A DNA stretch of 64,000 bases. Origin: Cannabis sativa (lineage: Eukaryota > Streptophyta > Magnoliopsida > Rosales > Cannabaceae). The translations under genes were made by a program, and so were the position numbers. The notes beneath the pieces are model-generated. The model was not told the origin of the DNA. It worked only from the letters and a program-made list of their open reading frames with translations, and made no database searches. Within the stretch, counting starts at the first letter, position 1, and every line of letters begins with the position of its first letter. Below are positions 46,126-56,607 of this stretch, piece by piece. The stretch is from the NCBI RefSeq assembly GCF_029168945.1, contig NC_083604.1:36637686-36701685 (forward strand). Reading direction: 5' to 3'.

Positions 46126-47846
46126 ATGGAAGCGGGAACATTCCTTCAAACCAACCTTCCATTTCAATGGAGTCTTAATCCTAAACGCCCTCTCCCTCAT
46201 CGTCTCCATAGAACTTTCCCGCGCTTCATTAGGGCTTCTTCTACCTCTGCGAATTCAGAGGGACGTTATAGAGGGCCAAAGCCGGGAAGGGACTGGGTCG
46301 CCGAGTGGGTCTCCAATAACGACGACGTTGTTCGGAGTTTTCCCATTTACGCCGGAGGATTTTCTCTCTTGGCTGTTCTACTTAACCGAACAGTTTCGGG
46401 GATTGCTCCAGTCGCTGATGCCAGCAGGTGAGGAAAAGAGTAATGCTTGCTTATGATTAATTTTACTTCAAATTTCGTTGTTAGTGATTTCAGTAGTTCA
46501 AAATTTGTTAAGTCTCAACTTAAAAGTTAAGTATATACTTTGATTTTTTATTATTTGGATCAAGAATGTAGATAGGGATCGAGGAATTCTAAGCTCTAAT
46601 ATATTTCACTTCCAAACTCTAGTTATATTCACTCCAGTAGTTCAAAAAATTTGCAGGATTAACTTACAGTTCCATGTTAAGTGCATTACGAACTTTTTCG
46701 TTTTTAATTAGTTATGAGTTTAAAAAAAATAAAATAAAAATTATAAGGTATTTTCTATAGTTGATTTTGTAAATTTTTACTGGTTATATATGTAGTTCAC
46801 AGTCAAGGGCTGATTTATTGACGCTTGGATTGGCTGTAACCAATATTCTTGCTGGTCTGGTATGGCTCTCTATCAGACCGAAACCTGTTTTTAAGGTGAG
46901 GGTCTGTTCCTGCTTTTTCCATGTTATTATGAGCCAATTTAATTTGGTAGGTCTTTTGTTGTTCCTTTCCGATCACACAACTTTAATTTTTGTGCATTTA
47001 ATATCAGGTAAATCCTGATGGAATCGAATGCCGTGTAGGTAATCCGGATCTCCCAAATTCTGTAGTTTCAGAGTTACTATGGTAATGTGCAGAGTACTAT
47101 TACTATATGTTTCATCTTTGTGGCTTTTTTCATTTATTGCTCAATGCTGATACAGTTAAGATTCACTACGTTAAACATCCACAAAATTTAATGTTTAGCA
47201 CAATTAGTAGTTTGTACTCTGAAGTCTAGTTGATTTATATAATTACTTGTTTTAGTTTTGTTAACATCAAAAATGAACTTGAAATCCAGTGACCCAACAA
47301 TCAGGAACTATTTGTAAATAGTGTCAGAATTTTGTCATTCTGTTAGTATTATTAGAGTAATGAAAAATCTGTTGCAGGAAAGTTGAATGTGATATGTATG
47401 TGTTCCCTACAGAAGAAAACCTGTTTGCTTTTATTGGCAGGTCTTTGTGAGTATAGGATGATTCATTATTGCTTCTTCTTGCAATTAACAGGACATGGGA
47501 ATCTTTTTCAGATGTTACTTGCTGCAGGTCTCTTGTTGTGGTTTACAATGGCAGTTGTATCCTTCAAATTGGCTGTGCAGCTGAATATTTGAAAGACAAT
47601 GGAAAGGCTGTATCTGTGGATGCTGGTAAATTGATGCAAGGATCGCTTTGTCAAGGTGTAATGAAATCAGGAGCTCGTAAGTAGTATACTGGGAGATGAA
47701 ATTGTACATCAATTTTTCAGCTACATGGTACCAGGTTCTTGATCTTAACATCAAACATTTTAAATGTACTTGTAGAGAGCTACTTGGCCAACTTATCGCT
47801 GTATCCTGGAAAATCGGAGCTTCCATTTTTGCCATCCAATACACAG
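46126..47846 (+). CDS. CCB4: CCB4-like cytochrome b6f heme-attachment factor, exons 1-5 (3' end not in window)
   Basis: Exons 46126-46427, 46796-46895, 47008-47081, 47492-47676 and 47776-47846 (302, 100, 74, 185 and 71 nt) join to one open frame of 244 codons, every intron GT...AG. CCB proteins act in thylakoid membranes to attach heme ci covalently to cytochrome b6. Recognised by GPKPGRDWVAEWVSNND, NRTVSGIAPVADAS, SQSRADLLTLGLAVTNIL, LVVVYNGSCILQIG, DAGKLMQGSL and SYLANLSLYPGKSE. The first 45 or so residues (basic, Ser/Pro-rich) look like a chloroplast transit peptide; two hydrophobic stretches, about residues 72-92 and 108-128, look like membrane spans. The last coding part is missing: exon 5 ends at a good donor (GTACTT) and then transposons begin, so either intron 5 exceeds 16 kb or the gene is truncated. 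All present exons are intact. The symbol rests on recall of the family; CCB2 is the less similar alternative. Confidence 0.85.
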
Positions 47847-48300
47847 GTACTTTGTTTATTATATCTTAACAAATTAACATGTGTAGGTCTTTTGACCAAT
47901 GATTACTCGATGAATATGATAAGCCACTATTCGGGTGTACAAGAGGAGACCGAAGCAATGATGAGTATTATACAGTTAGCAATATATTAATAAGTAGGCT
48001 GAGCTATCTTGTCTCTAGTGGATTCTAGTTGGCATTAGTTATAGTAACTAATGTCTATAAATAGGAGAGGGTTTCTCTTGTAAGGGTTGCTTGGAATTAG
48101 AGAAGAGTAGACTCTTTAAGAGAGACCAATCCTCTCGAAAGTATGAATAGGAGAGACGAACCTTTCGAAAGCTTGATATTGTAACCTTGTTACTAATTTC
48201 ACAATAAAGATCATTTGAGGAATTTTATTGCTGGTTTTGTCGTGGAAAATAGCTGATAGATTGTTTCTATTCTAAGAAAATTCTATCAATTTGGTGTGGT
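47847..48300 (+). mobile_element. Start of CCB4 intron 5, then LTR and primer site of a Ty3/gypsy relic
   Basis: The first 80 or so bases look like intron. From about 47930 a short LTR is likely: TATA-like CTATAAATAG at 48053-48062, AATAAA at 48203, end about AAAATTCTATCA near 48290. Then TTTGGTGTGGTGAGC resembles a decayed initiator tRNA-Met primer site (TGGTATCAGAGC). LTR start uncertain. Confidence 0.5.
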
Positions 48301-48312
48301 GAGCTGCGGAGC

Positions 48313-49513
48313 ATGTTAAAGAAACCGGCGGAGAAGATCCAAATGGATCTCAGCCTTGAAGACAAGGTAGAGGCTTTGAAGCCAGAGATGGTGTCTGTCA
48401 AGGTATCTATTATGGAATCGGTTATAGAGTCAGTCCAAGATATTGTCAAGGTGTCAATTATTGAATCTGTTCTTGAGATGGGGCAACAGTTGCAAGCACA
48501 ACTCAAAAGATCAGCCACAACTCATTCTCGATGCGCAAGAATTGTCCTAGAATGATCAAGAAGTGTCCAAGAACACTCAAGAAACATCCAAGAGCAGGTT
48601 GAGGAAGTTCTTCAACGCTCCAACACTCGGGAAACGACAAAAAATAAAAGCCCAGGAGCTTCTTGAGTCTTATATAGCAACAGAAATCCACCAGACAACA
48701 AAGAAAAGCTACGGTAACCGGAGAAATGCATGCTAATCAGTTCTCACTAGGGGCGTCCTTTGAAAGAGGGTACCCTGACAATAATTTTTGCCATGAAAAG
48801 CGATTTAAAATACTTAAGATGCCACTGTTTGATGGGTAGAATTTCGATGGATGGATTATGCAAGCTGAACGTTACTTCTCATGTTAGAACTACGATGAAC
48901 ACGAAAAAATTGAGGCAGCCTTCATTTCTATTTTCGGGACGTTTTATTGTGGTACAAATATGAGAGTAAGAAGAGGGCTATCTTGAGTTGGTAGGAGATG
49001 AAATGATTGGTGCTGAAATATTTTCGAGATACTGAAATGAGGACTCTTTATGATCAATTCTTATTTATTCGACAAGAGGACACCATGGCTGAATACAAGA
49101 AAAATTTCATAAGGTTATTGGCACCTCTCGGCAACATAACTCCGGAAGATCAAATGAGCACCTTTTTTTTTTTCAATGGATTGACTCCAACAATACATGA
49201 GGCCATGGACATTGCTCAAGGTATTGAGAAAAAAGTGAGAGCTGCAAGTGTGACCTGTCAAAGGCCAACTGGTTTTGACTGTACCTACAACAATTCAAGT
49301 CCAATCACCCTAAATCCAGCCTTAATAACTATAAGACTTTAACCCCTCAGCAATAAGGAGAGCTTAAGAGAATGACACCGACTCAAGTGAAACAAAAGTG
49401 TGAAAAGGGGTTGTGCTTTCATCATGATAAGTGGGCACCACGCCACCATTGCAAGAAAAAAGAACTCAATGTGGTGCTAATGTTTGAGGAGAGTGATGCT
49501 GAATTATTTGAGC
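48313..49513 (+). pseudogene. Gag of a chromovirus-like Ty3/gypsy relic
   Basis: The first frame (48313-48555) starts MLKKPAEKIQMDLSLEDKVE and is helical. After several stops and frameshifts the Gag core is readable: KMPLFDG and DGWIMQAERYF near 48818-48890, then the Retrotrans_gag segment 49007-49342 (TLYDQFLFIRQEDTMAEYKK, FNGLTPTIHEAMDIA). The zinc knuckle region near 49403-49460 reads GLCFHHDKWAPRHHCKKKE, where the second Cys is now His. Gag would form particles around the RNA. The numerous stops show it is dead. It lies in the same orientation as CCB4, inside its fifth intron. Confidence 0.7.
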
Positions 49514-49539
49514 CCGACTGTTAGGAGGTAAAGGATGAC

Positions 49540-50165
49540 ACATCTGAGTTAGATTCCATTGAAGTCAATAAAAAAGTGGAAGTCTCACTACAATCTGTGG
49601 TTGGACTGACTTCAGATAACACCATGAAAATTAAAAGGGATCATCGAATATAATGAGGTAGTGATCCTCATAGACCACGGGGCTACACAATTTTATTTCA
49701 CAAGATGTCGTGGCTCAATTGAAGATTCTCATCACCTTAACTAGTGTCTATGGAGTGACCATAGGATATGGTAACACAACAAAAAATAAGTGTGCAAGAA
49801 TGTTCATGTCCACCTTCAAGGGACGATGCGTGGGATGATTTCTTACCACTTAAGTTGGAGAGTGCAGATGTGATACTTGGGTTACAGGTTCGCTGCACTT
49901 GGCATGACTCATACGGATCTATAGTAACAAGCGATGGAGTTCTAAGTTGGGAATAAAAATGTCATCATAAAGGGTGACCCCTCCCTTGGAGGAGCTTGGT
50001 CACTTTGAAGACAATGTATAAAACCTTTCTAGAATGGAATCTTGCTTGAACTGAAAGTGGTGATTGCTGCCCTCACGAGAGTGAGGAAGAGTGCCCTTCC
50101 TACCTTCATGACTTGCTACTTAAATATGAGACCCTTTTTTCCCAATCTGAGGGGTTACCATCATG
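49540..50165 (+). pseudogene. Protease and pre-RT linker of the same Ty3/gypsy relic
   Basis: Readable in several frames: VVGLTSDNTMKIK near 49598, the active-site region VILIDHGATQF near 49661-49693 (Ser of the usual D-S-G-A replaced by His), the flap and C-terminal segment VQECSC...DDFLPLKLESADVILGLQ at 49789-49890, then KGDPSLGG and a linker ending LLLKYETLFSQSEGLPS near 50110-50160. The reverse transcriptase that should follow is absent: the sequence stops at 50170 where an LTR of a minus-strand element begins. Degenerate, with stops and shifts throughout. Confidence 0.65.
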
Positions 50166-50177
50166 ATAGGATCAACT

Positions 50178-50401
50178 TGTCAAATTAGTCAAAACCAGCA
50201 AGAAAAGGTAAAGAAACAATGAAGAAGATGAAAATGGTGGATTGTATTGATGAAAACCCAAGTATTAGAGAGCCCAGTCCTTCCTTTTTCGATTACAAAT
50301 TCCTTCACAGCTGCCTTACTATAAAACAATCCTTTATTTATATCTACTCTCCAAGAGCTTACAGTGGACCCCACCACTACCCAAGCAAAACTCTAATAAC
50401 A
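50178..50401 (-). mobile_element. Short 3' LTR of a minus-strand chromovirus-like relic
   Basis: On the minus strand starts TGTTATTAGAGTTTTGC and ends GACTAATTTGACA (TG...CA, 224 bp), with TATA-like ATATAAATA near 50340. It follows the chromodomain end of 50402-51190 in the right order. The 5' LTR is missing. Confidence 0.5.
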
Positions 50402-51190
50402 AACTCACACAACCAAGTCATTCTTTGTTGCACCCCCACCCGAAGGCTTCCTAGTCCTCTTCCTAGCGTACACGTATGTCACTGGGGGTCTATTAATACC
50501 GCCAGCCTGAAGTTTCACCTTGTCCTCAAAGCAGAAGTGGGGAAATTGAGCTCGAATGACGGAGAAGTCTTCCTAGGTGGCTTTGAAATTAGGTAAATTC
50601 TTCCATTTGATTAAAGCTTTGGGGCTTGTCTTGTGAGTGCCTCCAAACGAATCGCCAGCAGAGCTTCGGGTTCGAGTAGCCATTCTAAGTCAGTAGTAAG
50701 GCTAGGAGGAAGAGGGGATGCTTCTTGATGTGATCCGAGAGCAGCTCGCAGCAAGGACAATTGTTGCCTTAGGAGGGAGTTGAAGACGATAAGCCGCTGG
50801 TCCGATTCGTGCCACCACTGGAAAAGGGCCAAAGTAATGTAGAGAAAGTTTCTCATTAGGGCATTTTGCGACAGTTCGTTGTCGGTAAGGACAAAGCTTC
50901 ACGTAGACCTTGTCCCCAACAACATATTGGACATCGTGGCGCTTATGATCAGCTTAAGCCTTCATTTGTTGTTGAGCTCGAGTCAAGTTTTGTTTCAACA
51001 AGGCCAAAATTGCATCATGGTCCAAGAGGGCTTGTTCCACGGCAAAGACTATTGTGCTAACTGGCTCAAAACATATGAGGGGAGGTGGATCACGGTGGTA
51101 CAAAGCTCGAAATGGAGTCATACCAATTGAAGTATGGTGGGAAGTGTTGTACTAATACTCGGCCCAAAGAAGCCACTAAACCTATTTTCA
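50402..51190 (-). pseudogene. Integrase C-terminus and chromodomain region of a Ty3/gypsy chromovirus relic
   Basis: Minus-strand reading, in order: TPFRALYHRDPP near 51117, an A/Q-rich helix, DVQYVVGDKVYVKL near 50935, PYRQRTVAKCPNEKLSLHYF and GPFPVVARIG (the GPY/F module), then the chromodomain tail DFSVIRAQFPHFCFEDKVKL and RPPVTYVYARKR near 50450-50573. Chromodomains direct integration to chromatin marks in these elements. Frameshifts lie between the GPY/F module and the chromodomain. The rest of pol is missing on the right (beyond 51190), so only the 3' end of a minus-strand element remains, placed head-to-head with the plus-strand half at 47930-50165. Confidence 0.7.
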
Positions 51191-52090
51191 GGTGTCAAGT
51201 AGACTGAGCTGCAAAGGTGGTGGTTCCGGAGTACCTGTTGACGGGACGTTAGGAGCTACAGATGAAGTGTCTCCACTACTTGTACCCTCTCATCGCCAGT
51301 TCACACTGAAGGTGTGGCCGTACTCTGTTTCGTATATTTCCGTGTGCATGCCTTGTCCATTAATTTCTCTCTTGCACCTCTCTCTCTCGCCCTCATTTCT
51401 CTCTCGCACCCTCTTCTCTCTCGCCCTCATTTCTCTCTTGCACACCCTTTCCTTCTCGCATGGCATCCAACGTGCATGCTCCAACTCGCACGGTTATGTC
51501 TCGTCAACCCCTGTTTGCAGATCATCACGGGGTCGGTCTTCGTGGTGCTTAAATACATCCCGAAAATCATAAGTGCCGATTTTTGGTGTTAACAACTAAT
51601 CTTGAGGGTTATTTGGGATTAACACTTGCCCCCTAATCTGTGTTCTTGTAGACTAAATTTGTGAGCTTTACTCCCATCTTTTAGTTCTGTGGCTGCCTCG
51701 TTAGGAAATTATTCTTTAAGGTCTTTCTGCCATGATCCCTTGTGGGGGAGCACTGATTATATTCCTTTTCATGGTCAGTGTTTGTCACATGGAGAGAGTG
51801 TTAGCCTCTTGATCTTTCTCGACCTCTTGTGTGAGCTATTATTTTGTTTGAGGGAGCTCTTTGTCGCTTGGGCTTTCTCAATCTCTTTCTGGTGTAATCT
51901 TACTTTGAAGGAGTATAGACTCTTTGAGCAGTCTCGACTTCTTATTGGTTACTTATCGGATATAAGGGAGCTTATGGCCCTTAAGCTGCGCATAACTTTT
52001 TTTAAGTTTTAAGATTTTATTGAGGGAGTTTGTGGTCCTTAGGCGACGCTTGACCTCTTACATTGTATTGTGGTACTTAAAGTGCGTTTT
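51191..52090. other. Unassigned sequence between relics
   Basis: Contains a pyrimidine-rich stretch (CTCTCGCCCTCATTTCTCTC repeated at 51381 and 51419, about 40 bp apart) and, from 51813, a degenerate repeat. ORFs of 92-126 codons follow the simple repeats and show no family resemblance. It could be decayed LTR or intron 5 sequence of CCB4. Ends at the target site of element E (GTTTT, 52086-52090). Confidence 0.35.
51813..52060. repeat. Degenerate repeat, about 60 bp period
   Basis: Four diverged units built of TCTCGACCTCTT (51819, 51873, 51930, about 52047) and GAGGGAGCTCTTTGTCGCTTG / AGGGAGCTTATGGCCCTTAA / AGGGAGTTTGTGGTCCTTAG. Read by eye; the unit limits are approximate. Confidence 0.4.
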
Positions 52091-53545
52091 TGTTGTGCTA
52101 AAAATTAGATATACGCAAGTGCACGTAGTCACAAACAAGTAATATAATGATAAGTAACGAGTATTGTCTCCACAAGGACTGTAAAAATAAAATTTCTAGT
52201 GCAAAAATCAATTACTAAGCAAAATGCCTAAGAACCAAAATGAAATGATTAATGAATCAACTAAATGAACAAGAAAATAAGTAAATTAACTCAAAAGTGG
52301 ATGCAAGATGGAAATAAAAATGAGTTGCAAGCTTTTGAAATATGAGAGGTTTGAACTATTGAATCCCCCTATGTTAAGCAAAAACTGTGCGTTTTGCTGC
52401 AGCAAAATGGTAGCAAATCTTTAGCAAAAATCTCAGGTTAACAAGAACTCCCAATAAAATGCACAAAACTCTTCCAAATTTTATGCAATCAATCCTTGGA
52501 CCTGTTCAAACATATTCCTTTGCCAATCAAGCTCAAGAATACCATTTCAAGCATAGGTCTCAATTGTCACACAAGGATATAACATATTCCTATGCTATTT
52601 CAAATCTAATCTAATAATATTAAGATCTTGTGTCATTCAAGTTAAGTCCATTACATTTAACCTTTCCAGAATTAAATATAACTCAATATCAAGTTATTGG
52701 TGGCCAAACAATATCAAGAAACTAACAATAAGCACACTTGAATGAATATGAGAATTTTTACTAAATATTTGCATAAGAAAATTACTAAACTAAAACATTG
52801 GGTTATTCAACAATTCAAACCATAAAAAGTTTAGCTCATAGCTAAGTTAAAAACCACCATTACAAGATAAAATTTAGCCATAGAGTTTGAATGCTAGAGT
52901 TAGAGAAAATAAAAGAAAAAAGAAAGAAATGACAAACAACAATAGAGGAGAAGTTTTCCAAAAGGGTAGATGTTGAATCTTGTTGTTCTCCTCTTTCTTC
53001 CTTCTTCTTCCTCTTCTTTCACTCAATCTTTTTTTTTTCTGTAGAAAAAATGGCAGAATAGTCCTCCTTTACGTGTTGCCTTTGTTTTTGCTGAAAGTGG
53101 AGGCTGCCCTCTTTTCCAATCCTCCTAGGTTTTGTACCATTTGCCCCAAATAAACCCTACACATGGCATGCATCTAGCCTCTCCTTGTAATTGCTCCAGC
53201 CACCACTCCTAGAATGCCATGTCATCCCCAAAAATGCCACCACATTTAATGAAGTGCCAGCTCATCTTTTTCTCAAGAAATAAAACAAATCAGCTACTAA
53301 CCTGTTTGTTGCAGCAAAAACTTCACAGAAATTCAGCAAAATTAAGAACTTGACTACTTTGCTATTTTCTTTGTCAATTTATACACAAAAGTTATTAATT
53401 TCCACTAATAACTTCAAATTACACACAAAAACATAAAACATTGAAACTTTCACAAATTATAAGACAAAATAATTACAATGACACACAATTACATACAAAA
53501 CATGTTTAAAGTGATATCAAATAACTCTTTACTCAAGAGTTATCA
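52091..53545 (-). mobile_element. Element E, 3' LTR
   Basis: 1455 bp, TGTTGTGCTAAAAATTAG ... AAGAGTTATCA. Close match to 62310-63758 with scattered substitutions and small indels, including CTTTACTCAAG against CTTACTCAAG. Confidence 0.9.
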
Positions 53546-53561
53546 AATACCCCCAAACTTA
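53546..53561 (-). other. Polypurine tract of element E
   Basis: AATACCCCCAAACTT on the plus strand, AAGTTTGGGGGTATT on the element strand, immediately before the 3' LTR. Similar tracts at 54230-54244 and 54411-54426. Confidence 0.75.
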
Positions 53562-55130
53562 TGACATTGCTCGTCCTTGAATGATGAGAACAAAACCACA
53601 ACAGCTGGAAAGCTGGAAAAAACATACAGCCCAACAAAAATTCAAAACAAAAGAAGCTGAACTGAACAAAGATACTCAACAAAAACAAGATGCAATTTAT
53701 CTTGTCAATGCATACGCCTAGGGGAAATAGCTCTCAGGAATAATATTTTGCAAAAGGTAAACTGAATGAAGATCTTGCTCAAGCTTTAAACCAAAATCTT
53801 TAAGTTTAAATGCCACTGCCCAAAGTAGGTGTCAAGTGCTCCTCTCTCTCTTTTTTTTTTTTTTAAGCATAGCTTTTCCTAAACAATTTCGATCAACTAA
53901 CATTTAAACTAAATATTGGTCCTCAAGTTCAAATGATACCTCCATAGGTTACCTAAGAACTTCCTCTCCACTAATGTAGACACACACCACTCCAAGGATC
54001 AATAGGACTTTGCCAAGCTTGTAATGATAGGCTAGGGTGAAGGTAGGATAAGGAAAATTAGTTTGTTCAAACCACCCTAAACACATTGATCTTTATAGGA
54101 CCTAGGCAATGCACAATAAATTTTTCCCTAAAGAAACCCCACACACAAAATATAACTCTTGCCACTAGCTTTAATTCTTTGCTAATATATATATATACAT
54201 GCATATATTTTTTTTTTCTTTTTTTTTTAGCACCCCCAAACTTATTTTTGAATTTGATCTCGTTTTTTTTTTTTCAAAAAGGGGGGCAATTTCTAAGTAC
54301 AAACTCTTTTTTTTTTTTTAATTTTTTTTTTTGATAATAAACTTATATAAAATAAATAGTTTAATAGCATAAACTAGCTAGATAGCAAGAGAACAATAAA
54401 GGTGAGAACCACTCCCCCCAAACTTAAAGAACAACATTGTCCTCAATGTTTAGAAAAAGAGAAAAAGAAAAATGGAAAATACTCACCCAATTGACACTTA
54501 CTCACTCCGCTCCCCACAACTCCCAAATATGCAATAAAAATTAGTATCTTATAAAGACCAATGCGTCTTCGGGCGAGGTGAAAAGGAGAATTTATCTCTA
54601 GCTAGGCTATGTAGTGGCTAAGAAAAGAAAATGTTAATATCAAGCTCAAGGGGGAAAACTAGGGATAAAATATTCATAAGGGTAGGCTTCAAGGTTCAAA
54701 CGGTCCAAATACGGCCTATATCACTTCCTTGGTGTACGGATGTCTAGGATTTCGCCTCAAGGAAAAAATTGCTAAGTAATTCTAGAGGCTTAAACTCTCA
54801 CAAACGTTTAGTTTGAACTAATTAGCGACACAAACTATTTAGTCAAGCTATGAGCACAATCAAGAGAGGCACACTTTCAACAACGAAGGGCAACCAACAT
54901 GCTAACTTAAAGTAGGCAGCTTAAAACTCAAAAAGAAAAACATTCAGTTTCAAGTAACTAGGTGTAAACACAACATCGTCATCGAGCTCCCCTAGGCAAC
55001 ACTAACAAAGACAAAATACAACCCGAACATAAAACAAAGAGACAAACAACAACAACTAAAACAGAAAAAACAAGAACACAAACAGTAAAGACAAGTGAAA
55101 TATAAATACTAAAGCTGAAAGAAAGAGTAC
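53562..55130 (-). other. Element E, long 3' untranslated region
   Basis: About 1.6 kb without ORFs, AT-rich with long T runs (54209-54230, 54307-54332) and two extra polypurine-like tracts (CACCCCCAAACTT at 54231, CTCCCCCCAAACTT at 54412). A long 3' UTR after the last ORF is usual for Athila elements. Confidence 0.65.
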
Positions 55131-55294
55131 TCCCTTTGTCTATCCCTCGGGGTCATCCTCCGAAGAGCTAGAGTCTTCCTGAGTTCCTGGATCAGTCCAT
55201 CGAGCAAACACTTCTTGTGGGAACACTGGGAAGTCAACTATTGGCCTCGGCGCAATTCGCTTCAGAGATTTAGCTATGCAGTATCACGCGCCGA
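55131..55294 (-). pseudogene. C-terminal end of the Athila transposon-protein ORF (third copy)
   Basis: Minus-strand reading gives ARDTA, then LKRIAPRPIVDFPVFPQEV, then ARWTDPGTQEDSSSSEDDPE, the same tail as at 59938-60090 and, on the other strand, 59785-59916. It breaks off at 55294/55295 where plus-strand gag sequence begins. This is the natural end of the minus-strand ORF, now separated from its body by the inverted segment. Confidence 0.75.
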
Positions 55295-55850
55295 AACCAA
55301 ACATACAAGCAACACCCAAACTTGGCATACAGAAATTAAGGGGTTGGTACTAGCAATTCATCTATGCTTCCTTGACCCAACTTTCCACCTGGTTTTTCTC
55401 AACAAGCCTTTCAACAAAGACCACAACAAGGTGTCCAAACAAGTTCTCTTGAGAGTATGATGCGCGACTTCATGGTCAAGACAGAAAATTTCATGACAAG
55501 AACTGAGAGCTATATGGCGAAAAATGACACTGCGATCCAAAGCCAAGCAACCTCTATGAGAACTCTAGAAAATCAAGTTGGGCAACTAGCTAGTGAGCTT
55601 CGAAATAGGCCACAAGGTACTTTGCCTATTGATACTGAAAATCCGAGAAGAGATGGAAAGGAGCATTGCAAGGCGGTAACCTTGAGGAATGGTAAAAATT
55701 TGGAGTCAAATGAGGAAGAAGCTAAGGATCAAAATGAGCTCACTTCAATCCAAAGTCGAGTAGAAAAAGAGAAAAATGTTGAACGTTCTAATATGGCAAA
55801 GGGCAACCTGAAGAAAATGCTGCAGCAATTCGTCATCAAAATGCAGTAGA
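55295..55850 (+). pseudogene. Gag C-terminal part (Athila-like), inverted segment
   Basis: From 55340: FHLVFLNKPFNKDH is a frame-slipped form of a Gln/Phe-rich linker, then from 55457 MMRDFMVKTENFMTRTESYM, RTLENQVGQLASEL, RNRPQGTLPIDTENPRR and CKAVTLRNGK, the conserved Gag end of Athila/Tat elements that leads into the protease. The frame ends at a TAG near 55848 through a frameshift, and the next part continues in another frame. The N-terminal Gag and nucleocapsid are absent. Strand is opposite to the LTR polarity of element E. Confidence 0.75.
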
Positions 55851-56607
55851 GAAGTTACTTAGCAAGCCACCCCCACCATTTCCTCAAAGATTCAAAAAGC
55901 AACAAGAGGATGGTCAATTCCGAAGATTTCTTAATGTTCTAAAGCAGCTCCACATCAACATACCATTAGTAGAAGCTTTGGAGCAAATGCCCAACTATGT
56001 AAAGTTTTTGAAAGACATTTTGACAAAGAAAAGGAGACTAGGTGAGTTTGAAACAGTGGCTTTGACGGAAGGGTGTAGCGCCATGTTGAAGAGCAAAATT
56101 CCTCCTAAGTTGAAAGATCCCAGAAGTTTTACAATCCCATGTACCATTGGCGGAAGAGATGTGGGTAAAGCTTTATGTGACTTGGGAGCTAGTATTAATT
56201 TAATGCTCATGTCTATTTTCAAGAAGTTGGGAATTGGAGAATCAAGGCCAACCACCGTCACTTTGCAATTAGCCGATCGTTCCATGGCCCATCCGGAAGG
56301 CAAAATTGAAGATGTCTTGGTGCAAGTTGATAAGTTCATTTTTCCGGCTAATTTCATCATTCTTAATTATGAGGCGTATAAAGAAGTTCCTATTATTTTG
56401 GGAAGGCCATTCCTCGCTACCGGGAGGACCTTGATTGATGTGCAAAAAGGGGAGCTTACTATGCGGGTGAATGATCAACAAGTGACTTTTAATGTGTTCA
56501 ATGCCATGAGGTTTCCGGATGAGATTGAGAAATGCTCTCGCCTAAGTGTGATTGATTCTATTGTGGCTGAAAAATTTCACAAGAAAGCTTCGAAAGAGGA
56601 AAAATGA
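55851..56607 (+). pseudogene. Retroviral-type aspartic protease (Athila-like), inverted segment
   Basis: The frame opens in the linker (KLLSKPPPPFPQRFKKQQED) and continues from Met 55978 with EQMPNYVKFLKDILTKKRRL, LGEFETVALTEGCSA and IPPKLKDPRSFTIPCTIGG. The catalytic motif is DLGAS at 56178-56192 (D-L-G-A-S instead of D-S-G-A, normal for Athila/Tat), followed by INLMLMSIFKKLGIG, VTLQLADRSMAHPEG and VPIILGRPFLATGRTLID. The enzyme would cleave the polyprotein. The frame ends at 56607 with an ATGATAA overlap with the next ORF, which is probably a small indel in an originally continuous ORF. Confidence 0.85.

Noticed and set aside
46049..46456. 135-codon ORF overlapping CCB4 exon 1
   Set aside because: Different frame from the conserved CCB4 protein and no resemblance; it runs through the splice donor.
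51192..51592. Coding exon in the Ser/Leu-rich frames
   Set aside because: Frames follow CTCTCGCCC simple repeats and show no conserved motif or splice logic.
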